This document shows, piece by piece, positions 23,785 through 32,639 of a stretch of 64,000 nucleotides of DNA; positions within the stretch are counted from its first letter, which is position 1, and every line of letters begins with the position of its first letter. The DNA is from UBA4416 sp964543545 (GTDB taxonomy: Bacteria > Bacteroidota > Bacteroidia > B-17B0 > Aurantibacillaceae): positions 1-64,000 of the forward strand of contig CAZIYT010000002.1 of NCBI GenBank assembly GCA_964543545.1, written 5' to 3'. Position numbers and translations under genes: made by a program. The notes below the pieces were generated by a model that saw nothing but the letters and a program-made list of their open reading frames with translations, was not told the origin of the DNA and did not search any database.

Positions 23785-25473
23785 ATGAAGTTCGAGAACA
23801 GATGTAAGATGCCGGGAACATTACTGGCAGTAAGCCTTCTGCTTACAGGTTTTGCATTGCTTAGTAGTTTTTATATTCCCAAAGGCCATAAGGCTCCTCC
23901 CAAAGACCGTAAGGTAAAAGTGATTGTGATTGATGCCGGGCACGGTGGCAAAGATCCCGGCTGTAACGGCGTGACCCACAAGGAAAAAGACGTGGCCCTG
24001 GCAGTAGCCCTCAAGCTGGGGAAGCTCATCGAGGAATATGTGAAAGACGTGAAGGTGATCTATACCCGCAAAACGGATGTGTTCGTCGAGCTGGAAGACC
24101 GCGCCAAAATTGCCAACGATAACAATGCCGACCTGTTTATCTCCATTCACTGCAACGCCGCCGGGAAGCCGGTGATGGTTAAGGATAAGAAAACCGGTAA
24201 GATGCGCGCCAAAACCTTCAAGAATTCGAAGGGAAAAACGATTGTGGTGGAAACGGCCAACCCGGTGCCCTATGGCTCTGAGACCTATGTGATGGGCTTA
24301 AAGAACGAGGAGGGGAAAATGAAGGTGGCCCAGCGTGAGAACTCCGTAATCCTGATGGAGGATAACTACGAGACTAAGTACCAGGGCTTCGATCCTAACA
24401 GCGAGGAGAGCTACATCATCATGAGCAATTATACCTCGGGCTATGTGATCCAGAGTGCGGGCCTGGCCCTGAAGATCCAGGAGGAGTATTCCAAACGGGC
24501 AGGGCGCGTGGATAAAGGCGTGCACCGGCAGAGCATTTGGGTGCTCTGGCGGACCTCGATGCCGAGTGTGTTGACAGAGATCGGCTACCTGACCAATCCG
24601 CAGGAGGAAAAATTCCTGGGCTCTGAAAAAGGGCAGGAGTACATGGCTTCCTGCTTGTTCCGGGCTTTCCGGAAGTATAAGGATGAGCAGGAAGGCATCA
24701 AAAAGGATTACGATGATGCCATCGAGAATCAGAAAAACCTCGAAAAGGAAGTGCATGTGCCGATCAAGGAAACAGAAACGGTAGAGGCCGAAGACGATGA
24801 AAAAAAAGACACGGCGGGCTCACGGCAAATCACGATAATGCCTAAAGCCGGAGAGGAAAACATCAGGGCCTACAGCGAATCCATCGCTTTGGCCGACGTT
24901 ACGTTTAAGAATAAGAATTACGAGGAGGCGAAACTCCTGTATGAAAAAGCACTGAAACTGCGTAACGGCAAGGATGAATACGCTGAGAAAAAGCTCGGGG
25001 AAGTGAATGCAGCGATTGCACGGGATAAAAAGGCCGAAGAGGATGAGAAAAATAAACCCGTTGATAAGAACGACATTATTAAAAATTATAAGGATAAGGT
25101 CAATAAAGACAGTGCTAAAACAGAGGCTTCGACAGGCTCAGCCAACGTAACCAAAGTAGAACCGAAAACCGAGCCGAAAACAGAAGTGAAACCGGTGGTA
25201 AAGGCCGGTGCCATTGAGTTTAAGGTACAGTTTGCCAGCGCGGATAAGGAAGTGGATGTCAAAAGCAAGTTCCCGAACGTGAAAGAGGTCTGGTTCTATA
25301 AGGCGGGAGCCGTCTATAAATATACATCCGGAACCTTTTCCTCCTTTGAGGAAGCAACCAAGCACCAGGCAAAGCTCAGGGGGCTGGGCTATAAGGATTG
25401 CTTTGTGGCAGCCTTTAAGAACGGGCAGCGCATGGAGATCAACGAAGCCAAAAAACAGTCAGAGGTAAAGTAA
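23785..25473 (+). CDS. N-acetylmuramoyl-L-alanine amidase with SPOR domain
   Basis: A 562-residue periplasmic hydrolase that cleaves the peptide from glycan strands in peptidoglycan. ATG 23785 gives a clean signal peptide (GTG 23764 adds seven residues). Amidase_3 domain about 45-305: VIVIDAGHGGKDPG supplies the first zinc His, SIHCNAA a second ligand, and LTEIGYLTNPQEE the catalytic Glu. Then comes an acidic linker, a short TPR-like region (about 370-410), a Lys/Glu-rich linker and a C-terminal SPOR-like domain (IEFKVQFASADKEV to RMEIN) for septal glycan binding. A dispersed repeat encodes part of the linker at 25125-25143. Confidence 0.9.
   Translation: MKFENRCKMPGTLLAVSLLLTGFALLSSFYIPKGHKAPPKDRKVKVIVIDAGHGGKDPGCNGVTHKEKDVALAVALKLGKLIEEYVKDVKVIYTRKTDVFVELEDRAKIANDNNADLFISIHCNAAGKPVMVKDKKTGKMRAKTFKNSKGKTIVVETANPVPYGSETYVMGLKNEEGKMKVAQRENSVILMEDNYETKYQGFDPNSEESYIIMSNYTSGYVIQSAGLALKIQEEYSKRAGRVDKGVHRQSIWVLWRTSMPSVLTEIGYLTNPQEEKFLGSEKGQEYMASCLFRAFRKYKDEQEGIKKDYDDAIENQKNLEKEVHVPIKETETVEAEDDEKKDTAGSRQITIMPKAGEENIRAYSESIALADVTFKNKNYEEAKLLYEKALKLRNGKDEYAEKKLGEVNAAIARDKKAEEDEKNKPVDKNDIIKNYKDKVNKDSAKTEASTGSANVTKVEPKTEPKTEVKPVVKAGAIEFKVQFASADKEVDVKSKFPNVKEVWFYKAGAVYKYTSGTFSSFEEATKHQAKLRGLGYKDCFVAAFKNGQRMEINEAKKQSEVK
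25125..25143. repeat. CTTCGACAGGCTCAG-type dispersed repeat inside the amidase gene
   Basis: GGCTTCGACAGGCTCAGCC is read in frame as ASTGSA in the amidase linker. Related copies in opposite orientation, CTGAGCGGAGCCGAAG and CTGAGCGGAGTCGAAG, lie at 48395-48410 and 48469-48484. Confidence 0.7.
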
Positions 25474-25639
25474 ATATAGAGAACAGGAAGAGGCATTTTA
25501 AACCACAATAGGCACATAGAAAATATAGGGAACAGGAAGAGAACATAGAAGCATTTTAACCATACACTTTCACACAATCAAATCTGTTCTAATCTGCTTG
25601 ATCCGCGTCATCTGCGTTCATTTGTTCCATTGGTTCTAA
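25474..25639. repeat. Non-coding stretch with a short direct repeat
   Basis: ATATAGAGAACAGGAAGAG and ATATAGGGAACAGGAAGAG are repeated about 50 bases apart (about 25475 and 25522), each followed by GCATTTTAA within 30 bases. The rest is a TGATCCGCGTCATCTGCGTT-type stretch common in Bacteroidota spacers. No gene is supported. Confidence 0.5.
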
Positions 25640-26344
25640 TCAGTGTTCCAGTGTATCCGGAATGCTGTTCATCACACCCGATTGCAGCGGTGTCCACATA
25701 CCCATGGTGATATTAGCTTTATGAAGGGTATTCCCTGTCCATGTATTACAGGTTTTAAAAAGACTGTAGCGTCCTTTGGCTTCAAAATAATTATCGTGTG
25801 AGCCATAAGCAGGGTGAGGGATCAGCTTTGGCGTTCCGTTCTGCAGGTCGAAGCTACGGGTAATCTCGGCAATGAGGTTCTGGTAATCGGGCGCACTGAT
25901 CCTAATCTCTTTGGTAGATTCGCCATCCGCTTCCATGTGGCGGTAATAGGTAACATGCATCGCCGTGCTGCCAAGCCCGAAGGTGGCTTTAAAAGCGGTA
26001 GAAACTTTCAGGTCTTTCCATTCAGGAGTGTTGAGGTAAAAGCCTTTGTCGCCCCAGCCGACAGCCACGTATTTGTAAGTAGAATCCACATCCTTAAACA
26101 GCGAGTCGTTCACCAGGTTGTTCCAGTTGAAGCTCACTACCGAATTGGGCAGGTTCATGTTCTTTGGCATCACAATATCGGTATGCGTGCCGTTTGTCCT
26201 CACGTAAATGCTTACTTCCTTTGGCTCTTTCCGGTCTTCCGCCTCGCGCTTTACTTTCGGAAGCAGGAGCGCCCAGGCCAGCCATACTCCGGCCAATGTC
26301 GCCACATAGAGCAACAGCTTAAAACATACCTTAAGAACTTTCAT
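25640..26344 (-). CDS. DUF2459/TIGR02117 family protein
   Basis: A 234-residue protein with one N-terminal membrane helix (about 8-28) and a periplasmic domain. TNGTHTDIVMPKNMNLPNSV, AVGWGDKGFYLNTPEWKDLK, AMHVTYYR and FKTCNTWTGNTLHKA are the four family blocks. The conserved His, Cys and Asn suggest a papain-like hydrolase fold (NlpC/P60-related), but activity is not established. It is in the same orientation as the PD40 gene upstream, 33 bases apart, so the two may be co-transcribed. Confidence 0.85.
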   Translation of the reverse strand: MKVLKVCFKLLLYVATLAGVWLAWALLLPKVKREAEDRKEPKEVSIYVRTNGTHTDIVMPKNMNLPNSVVSFNWNNLVNDSLFKDVDSTYKYVAVGWGDKGFYLNTPEWKDLKVSTAFKATFGLGSTAMHVTYYRHMEADGESTKEIRISAPDYQNLIAEITRSFDLQNGTPKLIPHPAYGSHDNYFEAKGRYSLFKTCNTWTGNTLHKANITMGMWTPLQSGVMNSIPDTLEH

Positions 26345-26377
26345 GAACTAATTTTAGAAGCAGGGATTACCGGGATT

Positions 26378-27988
26378 TTATTTCTCTTTACTTAACATGA
26401 TCTGCTTGTCGAGGCTGAACGTATCGCTCGTTCCCAATTTCAGATCTATTTTTTCCTCACCGGTTTTGTAGCCTTTTTTAGAAGCTTTGATCGTATAAGA
26501 CGTATTGCCTTTCAGGGTCATAAAAAACTCCCCGTTGTCGTTGGTTACAGTGCTCATCACTACCGCTCCGCTGGCATCGGTAATCGTTACATCAGCCATG
26601 GCAATACCCGAACCTTCAAAGCCATCGCGGATCGCCCCTTTCAGGATGCTCAGCCCATTGTTGACTTTTTTCTTATTGTCTTTTTCGAGGATCGCGTAAT
26701 TAGAAAGGTCTGCTTTGTAAATATCGCTTTCTCCCAAGCCACCCGTGCGCTCGCTGGCAAAATAAGCGGTTTGCGCATCGGCGCTCACCACCAGCGGTCC
26801 GTCTTTGAACACGGTATTGATAGGGTAGCCTAAATTCACCGGTTTGCTCCATTTGCCACCTTCCAGCACGGATTTAAAAATATCATAAGAGCCCATTGAG
26901 CTCATACCGTTTGAAGAGAAGAACAAGGTCTTACCGTCCGGTGCTAGGAATACGCCCACTTCATCATAAGCTGTATTGATCTCCGGGCCGATGTTCACCG
27001 GTTTTCCCCATTCCATTTTATTGATCCGTGTTACCGCATAAATATCGGAATGGCCGTAGCCACCCGGGCGCTCACTGGTGAAATAGAGGGTCTTTCCGTC
27101 AGGGGAAATGCAGCCACCGCCTTCCCAATAGGTTGTGTTAATCGGTTTCCCGATTGCTTCCGGTGTTTTCCATTTGTTGTTTACCACTTTGGAAATAAAG
27201 ATGTCGCCACCCCTGGATTCGTTATCCTTCACATCGTTCTTATAAATAAAGATCTGCTTGCCGTCCGGAGAGATGCTGGTGCAGGCGTCATGCGCATCGG
27301 TGTTCACATTGCCCGGTACATCTTCGGCCTGGTTCCATTTTTTATTGATAGTATCCCAGGTAGAGATAAAGATATCCTGGAAGAACTTACCATCACCTTC
27401 CACATCCCTTGGAGAGTCGGTCGTTTCGGGGCGGCGGGTGTTGAACACCAGCTTGCGTCCGTCGGCGCTCACAGCAGGCGACTGATCGTCGTATTTGGAG
27501 TTGATTGCCGGGCCCAGGTTTTCTACTTTCGCATCTATCGGCTCAGCCATGTACTTTTTAGCATTATTGCAGTGGGCCACATACACGTCCACATCTTCAT
27601 ATTCCGCCTCTTTGGACTTTGCCGTGGTTTTATAGGTATTGAATTCAGTAAGCGCATCATCGATCTTCACATCGTGCAGGTAGATCTTCCCGAGCAGCAG
27701 GTGCGTTTCGGGTTTTACATCCTTATTGGTAGCAATCGCTTTTTTGAAGCTTTCTTCGGCATCAGCGTACTTTTGCAGCTGAAACTGGCAAATGCCCACA
27801 TAGTGCAGGACTTTCGCATCGTCCGGGTTCTTCTGGAGCACTTCCTTGTAGATGTTGAGAGCGCCGATGTATTGGCCGGCATAGAGTTTTTGTTTGGCCA
27901 GTTCCATCTTTACAATATCACCGGCATCCAGGGCCTTTACACTTGATACAAGGGCTAAAAAGCAAATCGAGGTAAAAAATATCTTCAT
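26378..27988 (-). CDS. Secreted TPR / PD40 propeller / CarboxypepD_reg protein
   Basis: A 536-residue exported protein: signal peptide 1-19, tetratricopeptide repeats about 25-135 (AKVLHYVGICQFQLQKYADA), six PD40/WD40-like propeller blades about 160-420 (KTLYFTSERPGGYGHSDIYA is the typical blade), and a CarboxypepD_reg-like sandwich about 445-535. This is the architecture of Bacteroidota OmpA/PorE-type proteins, several of which serve T9SS, but the usual C-terminal OmpA domain is absent. It cannot anchor to peptidoglycan that way. The role is therefore uncertain. Confidence 0.85.
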   Translation of the reverse strand: MKIFFTSICFLALVSSVKALDAGDIVKMELAKQKLYAGQYIGALNIYKEVLQKNPDDAKVLHYVGICQFQLQKYADAEESFKKAIATNKDVKPETHLLLGKIYLHDVKIDDALTEFNTYKTTAKSKEAEYEDVDVYVAHCNNAKKYMAEPIDAKVENLGPAINSKYDDQSPAVSADGRKLVFNTRRPETTDSPRDVEGDGKFFQDIFISTWDTINKKWNQAEDVPGNVNTDAHDACTSISPDGKQIFIYKNDVKDNESRGGDIFISKVVNNKWKTPEAIGKPINTTYWEGGGCISPDGKTLYFTSERPGGYGHSDIYAVTRINKMEWGKPVNIGPEINTAYDEVGVFLAPDGKTLFFSSNGMSSMGSYDIFKSVLEGGKWSKPVNLGYPINTVFKDGPLVVSADAQTAYFASERTGGLGESDIYKADLSNYAILEKDNKKKVNNGLSILKGAIRDGFEGSGIAMADVTITDASGAVVMSTVTNDNGEFFMTLKGNTSYTIKASKKGYKTGEEKIDLKLGTSDTFSLDKQIMLSKEK

Positions 27989-28084
27989 AGGTCAGAAAAT
28001 TTCTTGTTTATAAATATAATTAAAAGGAATGAAAATGGCGGGTAATTGTGTAAAAAAATATGAATTATCTGTATTTTTACCAGC

Positions 28085-28957
28085 ATGAGCGCTATCGGTT
28101 TTTACGTTATATTACCATTTCTTTATCTTATTGCACTGCTGCCCTTCCCGCTGTTCTACCTGTTTTCCGACTTTGTGTATTTCCTGCTCTACAGGGTGAT
28201 CGGCTACCGGAAGAAGGTTGTCTTCGAAAACCTGAAAAATTCCTTTCCCGGAAAGTCACACCGGGAGCTGAAAGAGATCGAGCGTAAGTTTTACCATTAC
28301 CTCTGCGACCTGTTCCTGGAAACCCTGAAAACCCTGACCATCTCCAAAGAGCAGGCCATGCGCCGCTGCGAGATGAATGAGAATACCAAACGGATCTTTA
28401 AAGAATTGTACGATCAGAAAAAATCCTGCATCCTTGTGATGGGCCATTACGGCAACTGGGAGTGGGCGGGAAGCTCCTTCAGCCTGGTGAATCCCCAGCA
28501 GTTGTATGTGATCTACCATCCGCTCAGTAATAAAAGCTTCGATAAGCTGATGTACAATATGCGCACCCGCTTTGGCACAAAGCTCTATGCCATGAAAGAT
28601 ACCATGCGGGAAATGATCCGCAACAGGAACGAGATCAATGCCACGGCCTTCATTGCCGATCAGACCCCTTCGCCGGATAATGCCTATTGGACCACGTTCT
28701 TAAACCAGGAGACGCCCGTATTCTGGGGAACGGAAAAGATCGCGCAAAAGCTGAATTTCCCTGTCGTGTATGTTACCGTGAACAGGGTGAAGCGTGGCTA
28801 TTATGTAGTGAATACCGAATACCTGGTCATGGATCCGAAGAATACAGCAGAAGGCGAGATCTCCGAGCTGCATACCCGCAAGCTTGAAAAGGACATCATC
28901 GCCCAGCCCGAGATCTGGCTGTGGAGCCACCGCCGCTGGAAACATAAAAAGAAATAG
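28085..28957 (+). CDS. Lysophospholipid / lipid A acyltransferase (LpxL/HtrB family)
   Basis: A 290-residue inner-membrane acyltransferase that adds a secondary acyl chain to lipid A or a related lipid. One N-terminal helix is followed by VMGHYGNWEWAG with the catalytic His121 and Glu126 (HxxxxE), IADQTPSPDNAYW for substrate binding and WLWSHRRWKHKKK at the C terminus. This fits LpxL/HtrB family length and motif order. A -7-like TATTTTTA lies about ten bases before the start. The acyl donor is not predictable. Confidence 0.88.
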   Translation: MSAIGFYVILPFLYLIALLPFPLFYLFSDFVYFLLYRVIGYRKKVVFENLKNSFPGKSHRELKEIERKFYHYLCDLFLETLKTLTISKEQAMRRCEMNENTKRIFKELYDQKKSCILVMGHYGNWEWAGSSFSLVNPQQLYVIYHPLSNKSFDKLMYNMRTRFGTKLYAMKDTMREMIRNRNEINATAFIADQTPSPDNAYWTTFLNQETPVFWGTEKIAQKLNFPVVYVTVNRVKRGYYVVNTEYLVMDPKNTAEGEISELHTRKLEKDIIAQPEIWLWSHRRWKHKKK

Positions 28958-28990
28958 CCTGCCGGCCTTGCGCCCACAGGCTGCAGAGTC

Positions 28991-29287
28991 TTAAGATTTT
29001 CCTTTTTCAGATCCGGATAAAGTAAAGCTGAGCCACACAAGCATGAGCAGGCACAGGGGAGGCATGACCGAATCATACAATTCGGTTGCATTGGCAGAAG
29101 CCTTGTTCTCTTTTGTAAACCGGCTGGCACCGGCTTCCCCGTGCCCAAAACTCTTCGCTTTCAGGTGGAGGGCCTCTATGGTGTTTCCGGTTCCCTTTTC
29201 CACGGGGCTATAGGAAGAAGCCCTGATCTCAAAAGTGCCCGGAAGCCCCGGCGCTATGGCCAGGGCGATGATGAGCCATAATTTCAT
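28991..29287 (-). CDS. Small secreted or membrane protein of unknown function
   Basis: A 98-residue protein with an N-terminal signal-like helix (MKLWLIIALAIAPGLPG) and a C-terminal hydrophobic segment (YDSVMPPLCLLMLVWLSFTL) before a charged end. The middle is polar with no motif. It precedes nothing in an obvious operon and lies 22 bases downstream of the T9SS cargo gene on the same strand. I do not recognise a family. Confidence 0.45.
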   Translation of the reverse strand: MKLWLIIALAIAPGLPGTFEIRASSYSPVEKGTGNTIEALHLKAKSFGHGEAGASRFTKENKASANATELYDSVMPPLCLLMLVWLSFTLSGSEKGKS

Positions 29288-29309
29288 AGGATTGATCCGG
29301 GAGGCTTTT

Positions 29310-30539
29310 TTAGTTCTTCATGAATTTTTTATAAACCGGGCCGCTTTCACTTTTCAATTCGAGCAGATACATCCCCTGCGACAACGCACGTAAAGGAATG
29401 TCAACTGTAGATGAATGATCCAGGGCTTGCGTAAATACCTGTTTCCCGTTTACATCCCTGATGCTTAAGCTTGTATACGTCATGCCGGTTTCATTGAAGA
29501 GCCGGATGTTGTCCGTAGCAGGATTCGGATAAAGGCTTATATTTTCTGCCTGCGCGGCAAGTACGTTTAAGCCGACTGTTTTGGAGCTGTAATAATCAAA
29601 CTGACGGAAGGCATTTTCCCAGGCGCCTGTGCCGGAATTCCATCTTTCATTCAGGTAGGTGATCTGGTTATCATGACTATCGTAGGTATAGGTATCCCTG
29701 TCTGTATTTTCCCAGGCCATAATCGTGGGGTTAGGCTGCTGTGAGATGCTGTTCAATAGATGATGGTTGCCATCGTAGGAATGCGCCACTTTGTAAATGG
29801 CGATATAGGACGATGTATTGGAATCATAGATCTCTTCTACCAGGCCGGTCAGGTCGCTGTTTGTGTAGAAAAACAGGTAGCGCTCGAAGCTCTCCCAGGA
29901 CGACGTAACGGTGCTCCAGCCCTCGAAAATATCGCTGGTATATTCGTTGTTCGTATTGTAAGTCGCCGTTTCTTTTTTCAGGTTGACCCATGATGAGGAG
30001 CTCAGGTTCCACTGTTGCTCAATGGATGTTAAGAGATTATGATTCGCATCGTAGGTATTCGTTATATACGTATTGTTTTTCCAGGAATTGGTGGAGGTCA
30101 CCCAGTCCTGCATCAGGCCTGTTATACGGTTGTTGGCATTATCGTAGGTAAACGTATATTTTTGAGTATTCACCCAGCCTGAGTTCCAGTATTGCATTTC
30201 GTAGCCAAGAAGATTGTTGTTCGCATCAAAAGAATAATTTATCCTCCTTTCACTGGCCTGCCACGCCCCACCGGCGCTATTATCATTGATCAGGCTGTTT
30301 TCTTTATCAGCGGCATTGTAGCCGTATAGGATCCGCGAAGGGGCTGCCCACTGCAAGGCATTGACATCCCAGCTGCTATAATAGGTGCTGTCCTTTAAGC
30401 TTACAAGGGCCGCCTGTTTTTTCTGTGCCTGTCCTTTCCCATGCCATTTGTTTTTTAAAGGACCTGTACGGGAAAAGGACGATTGGGAAAATCCGGGAGT
30501 AAAAAGCAGGATAGCGAAGCAACATACTAGTTTTTTCAT
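29310..30539 (-). CDS. T9SS cargo protein with YD-like repeats
   Basis: A 409-residue secreted protein. Signal peptide 1-18; residues about 90-310 are seven or so repeats of about 30-35 residues, each with a WNSxTxxW core and a Y-x-Y-D-x-x-x-N motif (TFTYDNANNRITGLMQDW, DTYTYDSHDNQITYLNERW), resembling RHS/YD or DUF3836 repeats. The last 75 residues are a type A T9SS sorting domain (ISLYPNPATDNIRLF to VYKKFMKN). It shares upstream DNA with the next cargo gene. The repeats probably form an extended beta-roll outside the cell. Confidence 0.85.
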   Translation of the reverse strand: MKKLVCCFAILLFTPGFSQSSFSRTGPLKNKWHGKGQAQKKQAALVSLKDSTYYSSWDVNALQWAAPSRILYGYNAADKENSLINDNSAGGAWQASERRINYSFDANNNLLGYEMQYWNSGWVNTQKYTFTYDNANNRITGLMQDWVTSTNSWKNNTYITNTYDANHNLLTSIEQQWNLSSSSWVNLKKETATYNTNNEYTSDIFEGWSTVTSSWESFERYLFFYTNSDLTGLVEEIYDSNTSSYIAIYKVAHSYDGNHHLLNSISQQPNPTIMAWENTDRDTYTYDSHDNQITYLNERWNSGTGAWENAFRQFDYYSSKTVGLNVLAAQAENISLYPNPATDNIRLFNETGMTYTSLSIRDVNGKQVFTQALDHSSTVDIPLRALSQGMYLLELKSESGPVYKKFMKN

Positions 30540-30600
30540 ATAGAAAGTTTTACAGAGTTAATAAAAGGGATGTCTTTTCTGGTGATGACATAAAGTTAGT

Positions 30601-30661
30601 ACAGGGAAAACGGATAACAGGGTTAAACCGATAAGTGTCCGCATCCGTTAAATAAATGACG
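30601..30661 (-). promoter_or_regulatory. Duplicated upstream region of T9SS cargo gene (copy 1)
   Basis: This 61-base block aligns without gaps to 32488-32548 with 11 mismatches. On the minus strand both run into a -7-like TAA(C/T)TTTA box about 60 bases before the start. It may hold a shared promoter or operator. Confidence 0.6.
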
Positions 30662-30690
30662 GCCGTCTAAGTAAAACTGAACTGAACTAA

Positions 30691-30721
30691 AAAGCCCGGA
30701 CCTTTAGCAGATCCGGGCTTT
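30691..30721 (-). terminator. Terminator of first 565-residue T9SS protein
   Basis: Ten-base stem AAAGCCCGGA / TCCGGGCTTT with an 11-base loop, about 35 bases after the stop at 30756. It resembles the hairpin at 32575-32605. Confidence 0.8.
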
Positions 30722-30755
30722 TACATGGATTGTTTTTTTGCTGAGAATAAACAGC

Positions 30756-32453
30756 TTATTGCTTGATGAATTTCTTAACTGTGCTTCTACCATCGGAGCT
30801 CAGCTTCACAAAATAAATTCCCGCCGCAAACGTGCTGACGTCAATGGGCATGCCTTTGTTGTTTTCGATTGTAGTGCTTAGTACTGTTTTTCCATATACG
30901 TCACTAATTTCGATATCCGCAGCTGTTAGGTTTTTGAAGGAAAGGTTGATCTCCGAAGCCGCAGGGTTAGGGTACAGGGAAAATACGGCGTCATGCTCCT
31001 GCTCCTTCATGGAAACAGGCCCACAGGGAGAAGGATAATACACCTCGTAAAAATTCCGGAGCAGGCCCATGTCTGTTTTCAATTGTTGCAGCGCGGTGTT
31101 GCTCCCGGTAGGAAAGGAGGTGCAATGCACGTAATCTATTTCAAAACTGCTACCCGGATTAATAGTGAATGGTCCCGTTCCTATAATATAACTTCTGTTA
31201 TGAGGAATATTGCCCGCCGTGATCTCCGACCAATTACCCGGCCCGCAGGCGGAGTTTGTGTAGGTTGTACCCGGATAAGCAAAAGGGGTAGCTGTCGTTC
31301 CTCCATAGCCGTTGCCGCCACAGGTAAAGGGAGTTCCACTTCGCCAGGAACCCGACATGTAATTGTAAAACTCAGCAGCATTCTGCGGAGCAAATTGATC
31401 AACCGGAGCGCCGGCTACGGCATAATTAAAATAATTGAAACGCGTCATTCCCATGTGCTCACAAGGCTCATCCACTATTCCATCTGCGTCGTTATCAACG
31501 CCGTCCTCTGCATTGAGTCCGCCTTTCAAAATCTGGTAACCTGCGGCAGGGATTATGTTGCCATAACCGTTTACGCCACTAACGGACTCATCAAAGGAGT
31601 CGGCATTATAAGCATAGCCGTAATTTCCTGTTACATCGCAGCCAATGAAGTCGTCGCCGTAATAACCCAGGTCGACATCCGTCCAGAGGCTAACAAAGGC
31701 ACTGGAATAGGCCTGGCTGCTCCGGTTAATAACCTTGTAATTATAAAAGGTAGCCTTACTTAAAAAAGCATACTGGCTGGCTGTAGCACTATTTCCGTAG
31801 GCATAAGCCGTCGCATGAATTTCCACTTTCAGAGGAGCGGCTCCTGTCTGGCCGTGGCTGAGGTTATCGTTAAAGATATAGTACAAGCTCTGATCGCCTT
31901 TGATAAGCGGGTAATCGCCGCCGGTCAGAGGGTCATAGATGTGATTGTTGTTCTTGTCCACAAAAGGAGCCAGGTTTCGCGATTGGGCGCCTGTGCCTTG
32001 TGCGGGCCACGACAGGAGGTCGGCTACCGGTATATAAGAGCCGTTCTGTACGTTGCCGTTATTAAAGTTCGTAATAAAGGCGTTGATATCGGTTTGGTTC
32101 AGTTTCCAGATCCTGTCGTATTGATTGGAGGTAGCCGGTGTAATAGCCGCGTTGGTGGTATCCAGCGGGCCGGGCCAGAATTCGTCGCCAAATTGCCTGT
32201 ACGTTTGTGCCGCCAGATGAAGCGTGTTGGCATTGTCGTAAGCCCCGATCCACAAGGAGGTATTGAAATCGGAATGGATCCCGCTTCCGGCGGGTACCTC
32301 ATAAGACCAATGAGTACCGCTTTGGGTGGAGTGCATGATGCCGCGGTTGCCAATCCCTGCTTTCACATTATTAATGTCGAGGTAGTTGAAATTGTTCTGT
32401 GCCTGGCTTATAGCGGCTGTTGCAGCGACGCAAATGATTAAGAATGTTTTCAT
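30756..32453 (-). CDS. T9SS cargo protein, 565 residues, paralogue 1
   Basis: A 565-residue secreted protein with signal peptide 1-18. Mature sequence opens NFNYLDINNVKAGIGNRGIM; the middle has a DYPLIKGDQSLYYIFNDN segment, an Asp-rich calcium-loop motif DGVDNDADGIVDEPCEHMGM, GYGGTTATPFAYPG and YTNSACGPGNWSE. The last 80 residues are a type A sorting domain (VFSLYPNPAASEINL to KKFIKQ). It has the same length and block order as the next gene, so the two are tandem duplicates. The function is unknown; a surface-exposed Ca-binding protein is inferred. Confidence 0.85.
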   Translation of the reverse strand: MKTFLIICVAATAAISQAQNNFNYLDINNVKAGIGNRGIMHSTQSGTHWSYEVPAGSGIHSDFNTSLWIGAYDNANTLHLAAQTYRQFGDEFWPGPLDTTNAAITPATSNQYDRIWKLNQTDINAFITNFNNGNVQNGSYIPVADLLSWPAQGTGAQSRNLAPFVDKNNNHIYDPLTGGDYPLIKGDQSLYYIFNDNLSHGQTGAAPLKVEIHATAYAYGNSATASQYAFLSKATFYNYKVINRSSQAYSSAFVSLWTDVDLGYYGDDFIGCDVTGNYGYAYNADSFDESVSGVNGYGNIIPAAGYQILKGGLNAEDGVDNDADGIVDEPCEHMGMTRFNYFNYAVAGAPVDQFAPQNAAEFYNYMSGSWRSGTPFTCGGNGYGGTTATPFAYPGTTYTNSACGPGNWSEITAGNIPHNRSYIIGTGPFTINPGSSFEIDYVHCTSFPTGSNTALQQLKTDMGLLRNFYEVYYPSPCGPVSMKEQEHDAVFSLYPNPAASEINLSFKNLTAADIEISDVYGKTVLSTTIENNKGMPIDVSTFAAGIYFVKLSSDGRSTVKKFIKQ

Positions 32454-32487
32454 GACGTGTTGTTTTATAGTACAGAATAAAATTACG

Positions 32488-32548
32488 ACAGCGAAAACGG
32501 ATAAAAACCCTGAACCGATAAGTGCCCGGATCCATTAAATAAATGGCG
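32488..32548 (-). promoter_or_regulatory. Duplicated upstream region of T9SS cargo gene (copy 2)
   Basis: Ungapped partner of 30601-30661, sharing GAAAACGGATAA, AACCGATAAGTG and TTAAATAAATG. The minus-strand -7-like box TAATTTTA lies just beyond it toward the gene, at about 32478-32485. Confidence 0.6.
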
Positions 32549-32574
32549 TCTATCCCCCGAAAACTGAAATAAAA

Positions 32575-32605
32575 GAAGCCCGGACCATTGATGGATTCGG
32601 GCTTC
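32575..32605 (-). terminator. Terminator of second 565-residue T9SS protein
   Basis: Stem GAAGCCCG / CGGGCTTC with a 15-base loop and T-rich end on the minus strand. Confidence 0.7.
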
Positions 32606-32639
32606 GTATACCGTTCGTTTACGAAAACAAGACAGCAGC

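Noticed and set aside
27050..27946. Plus-strand frame of 298 codons over the PD40 gene
   Set aside because: Antisense shadow of a well-supported coding region with no family signal.
31815..32441. Plus-strand frame of 208 codons over a T9SS cargo gene
   Set aside because: Antisense shadow; the cargo gene has signal peptide, sorting domain and a paralogue.
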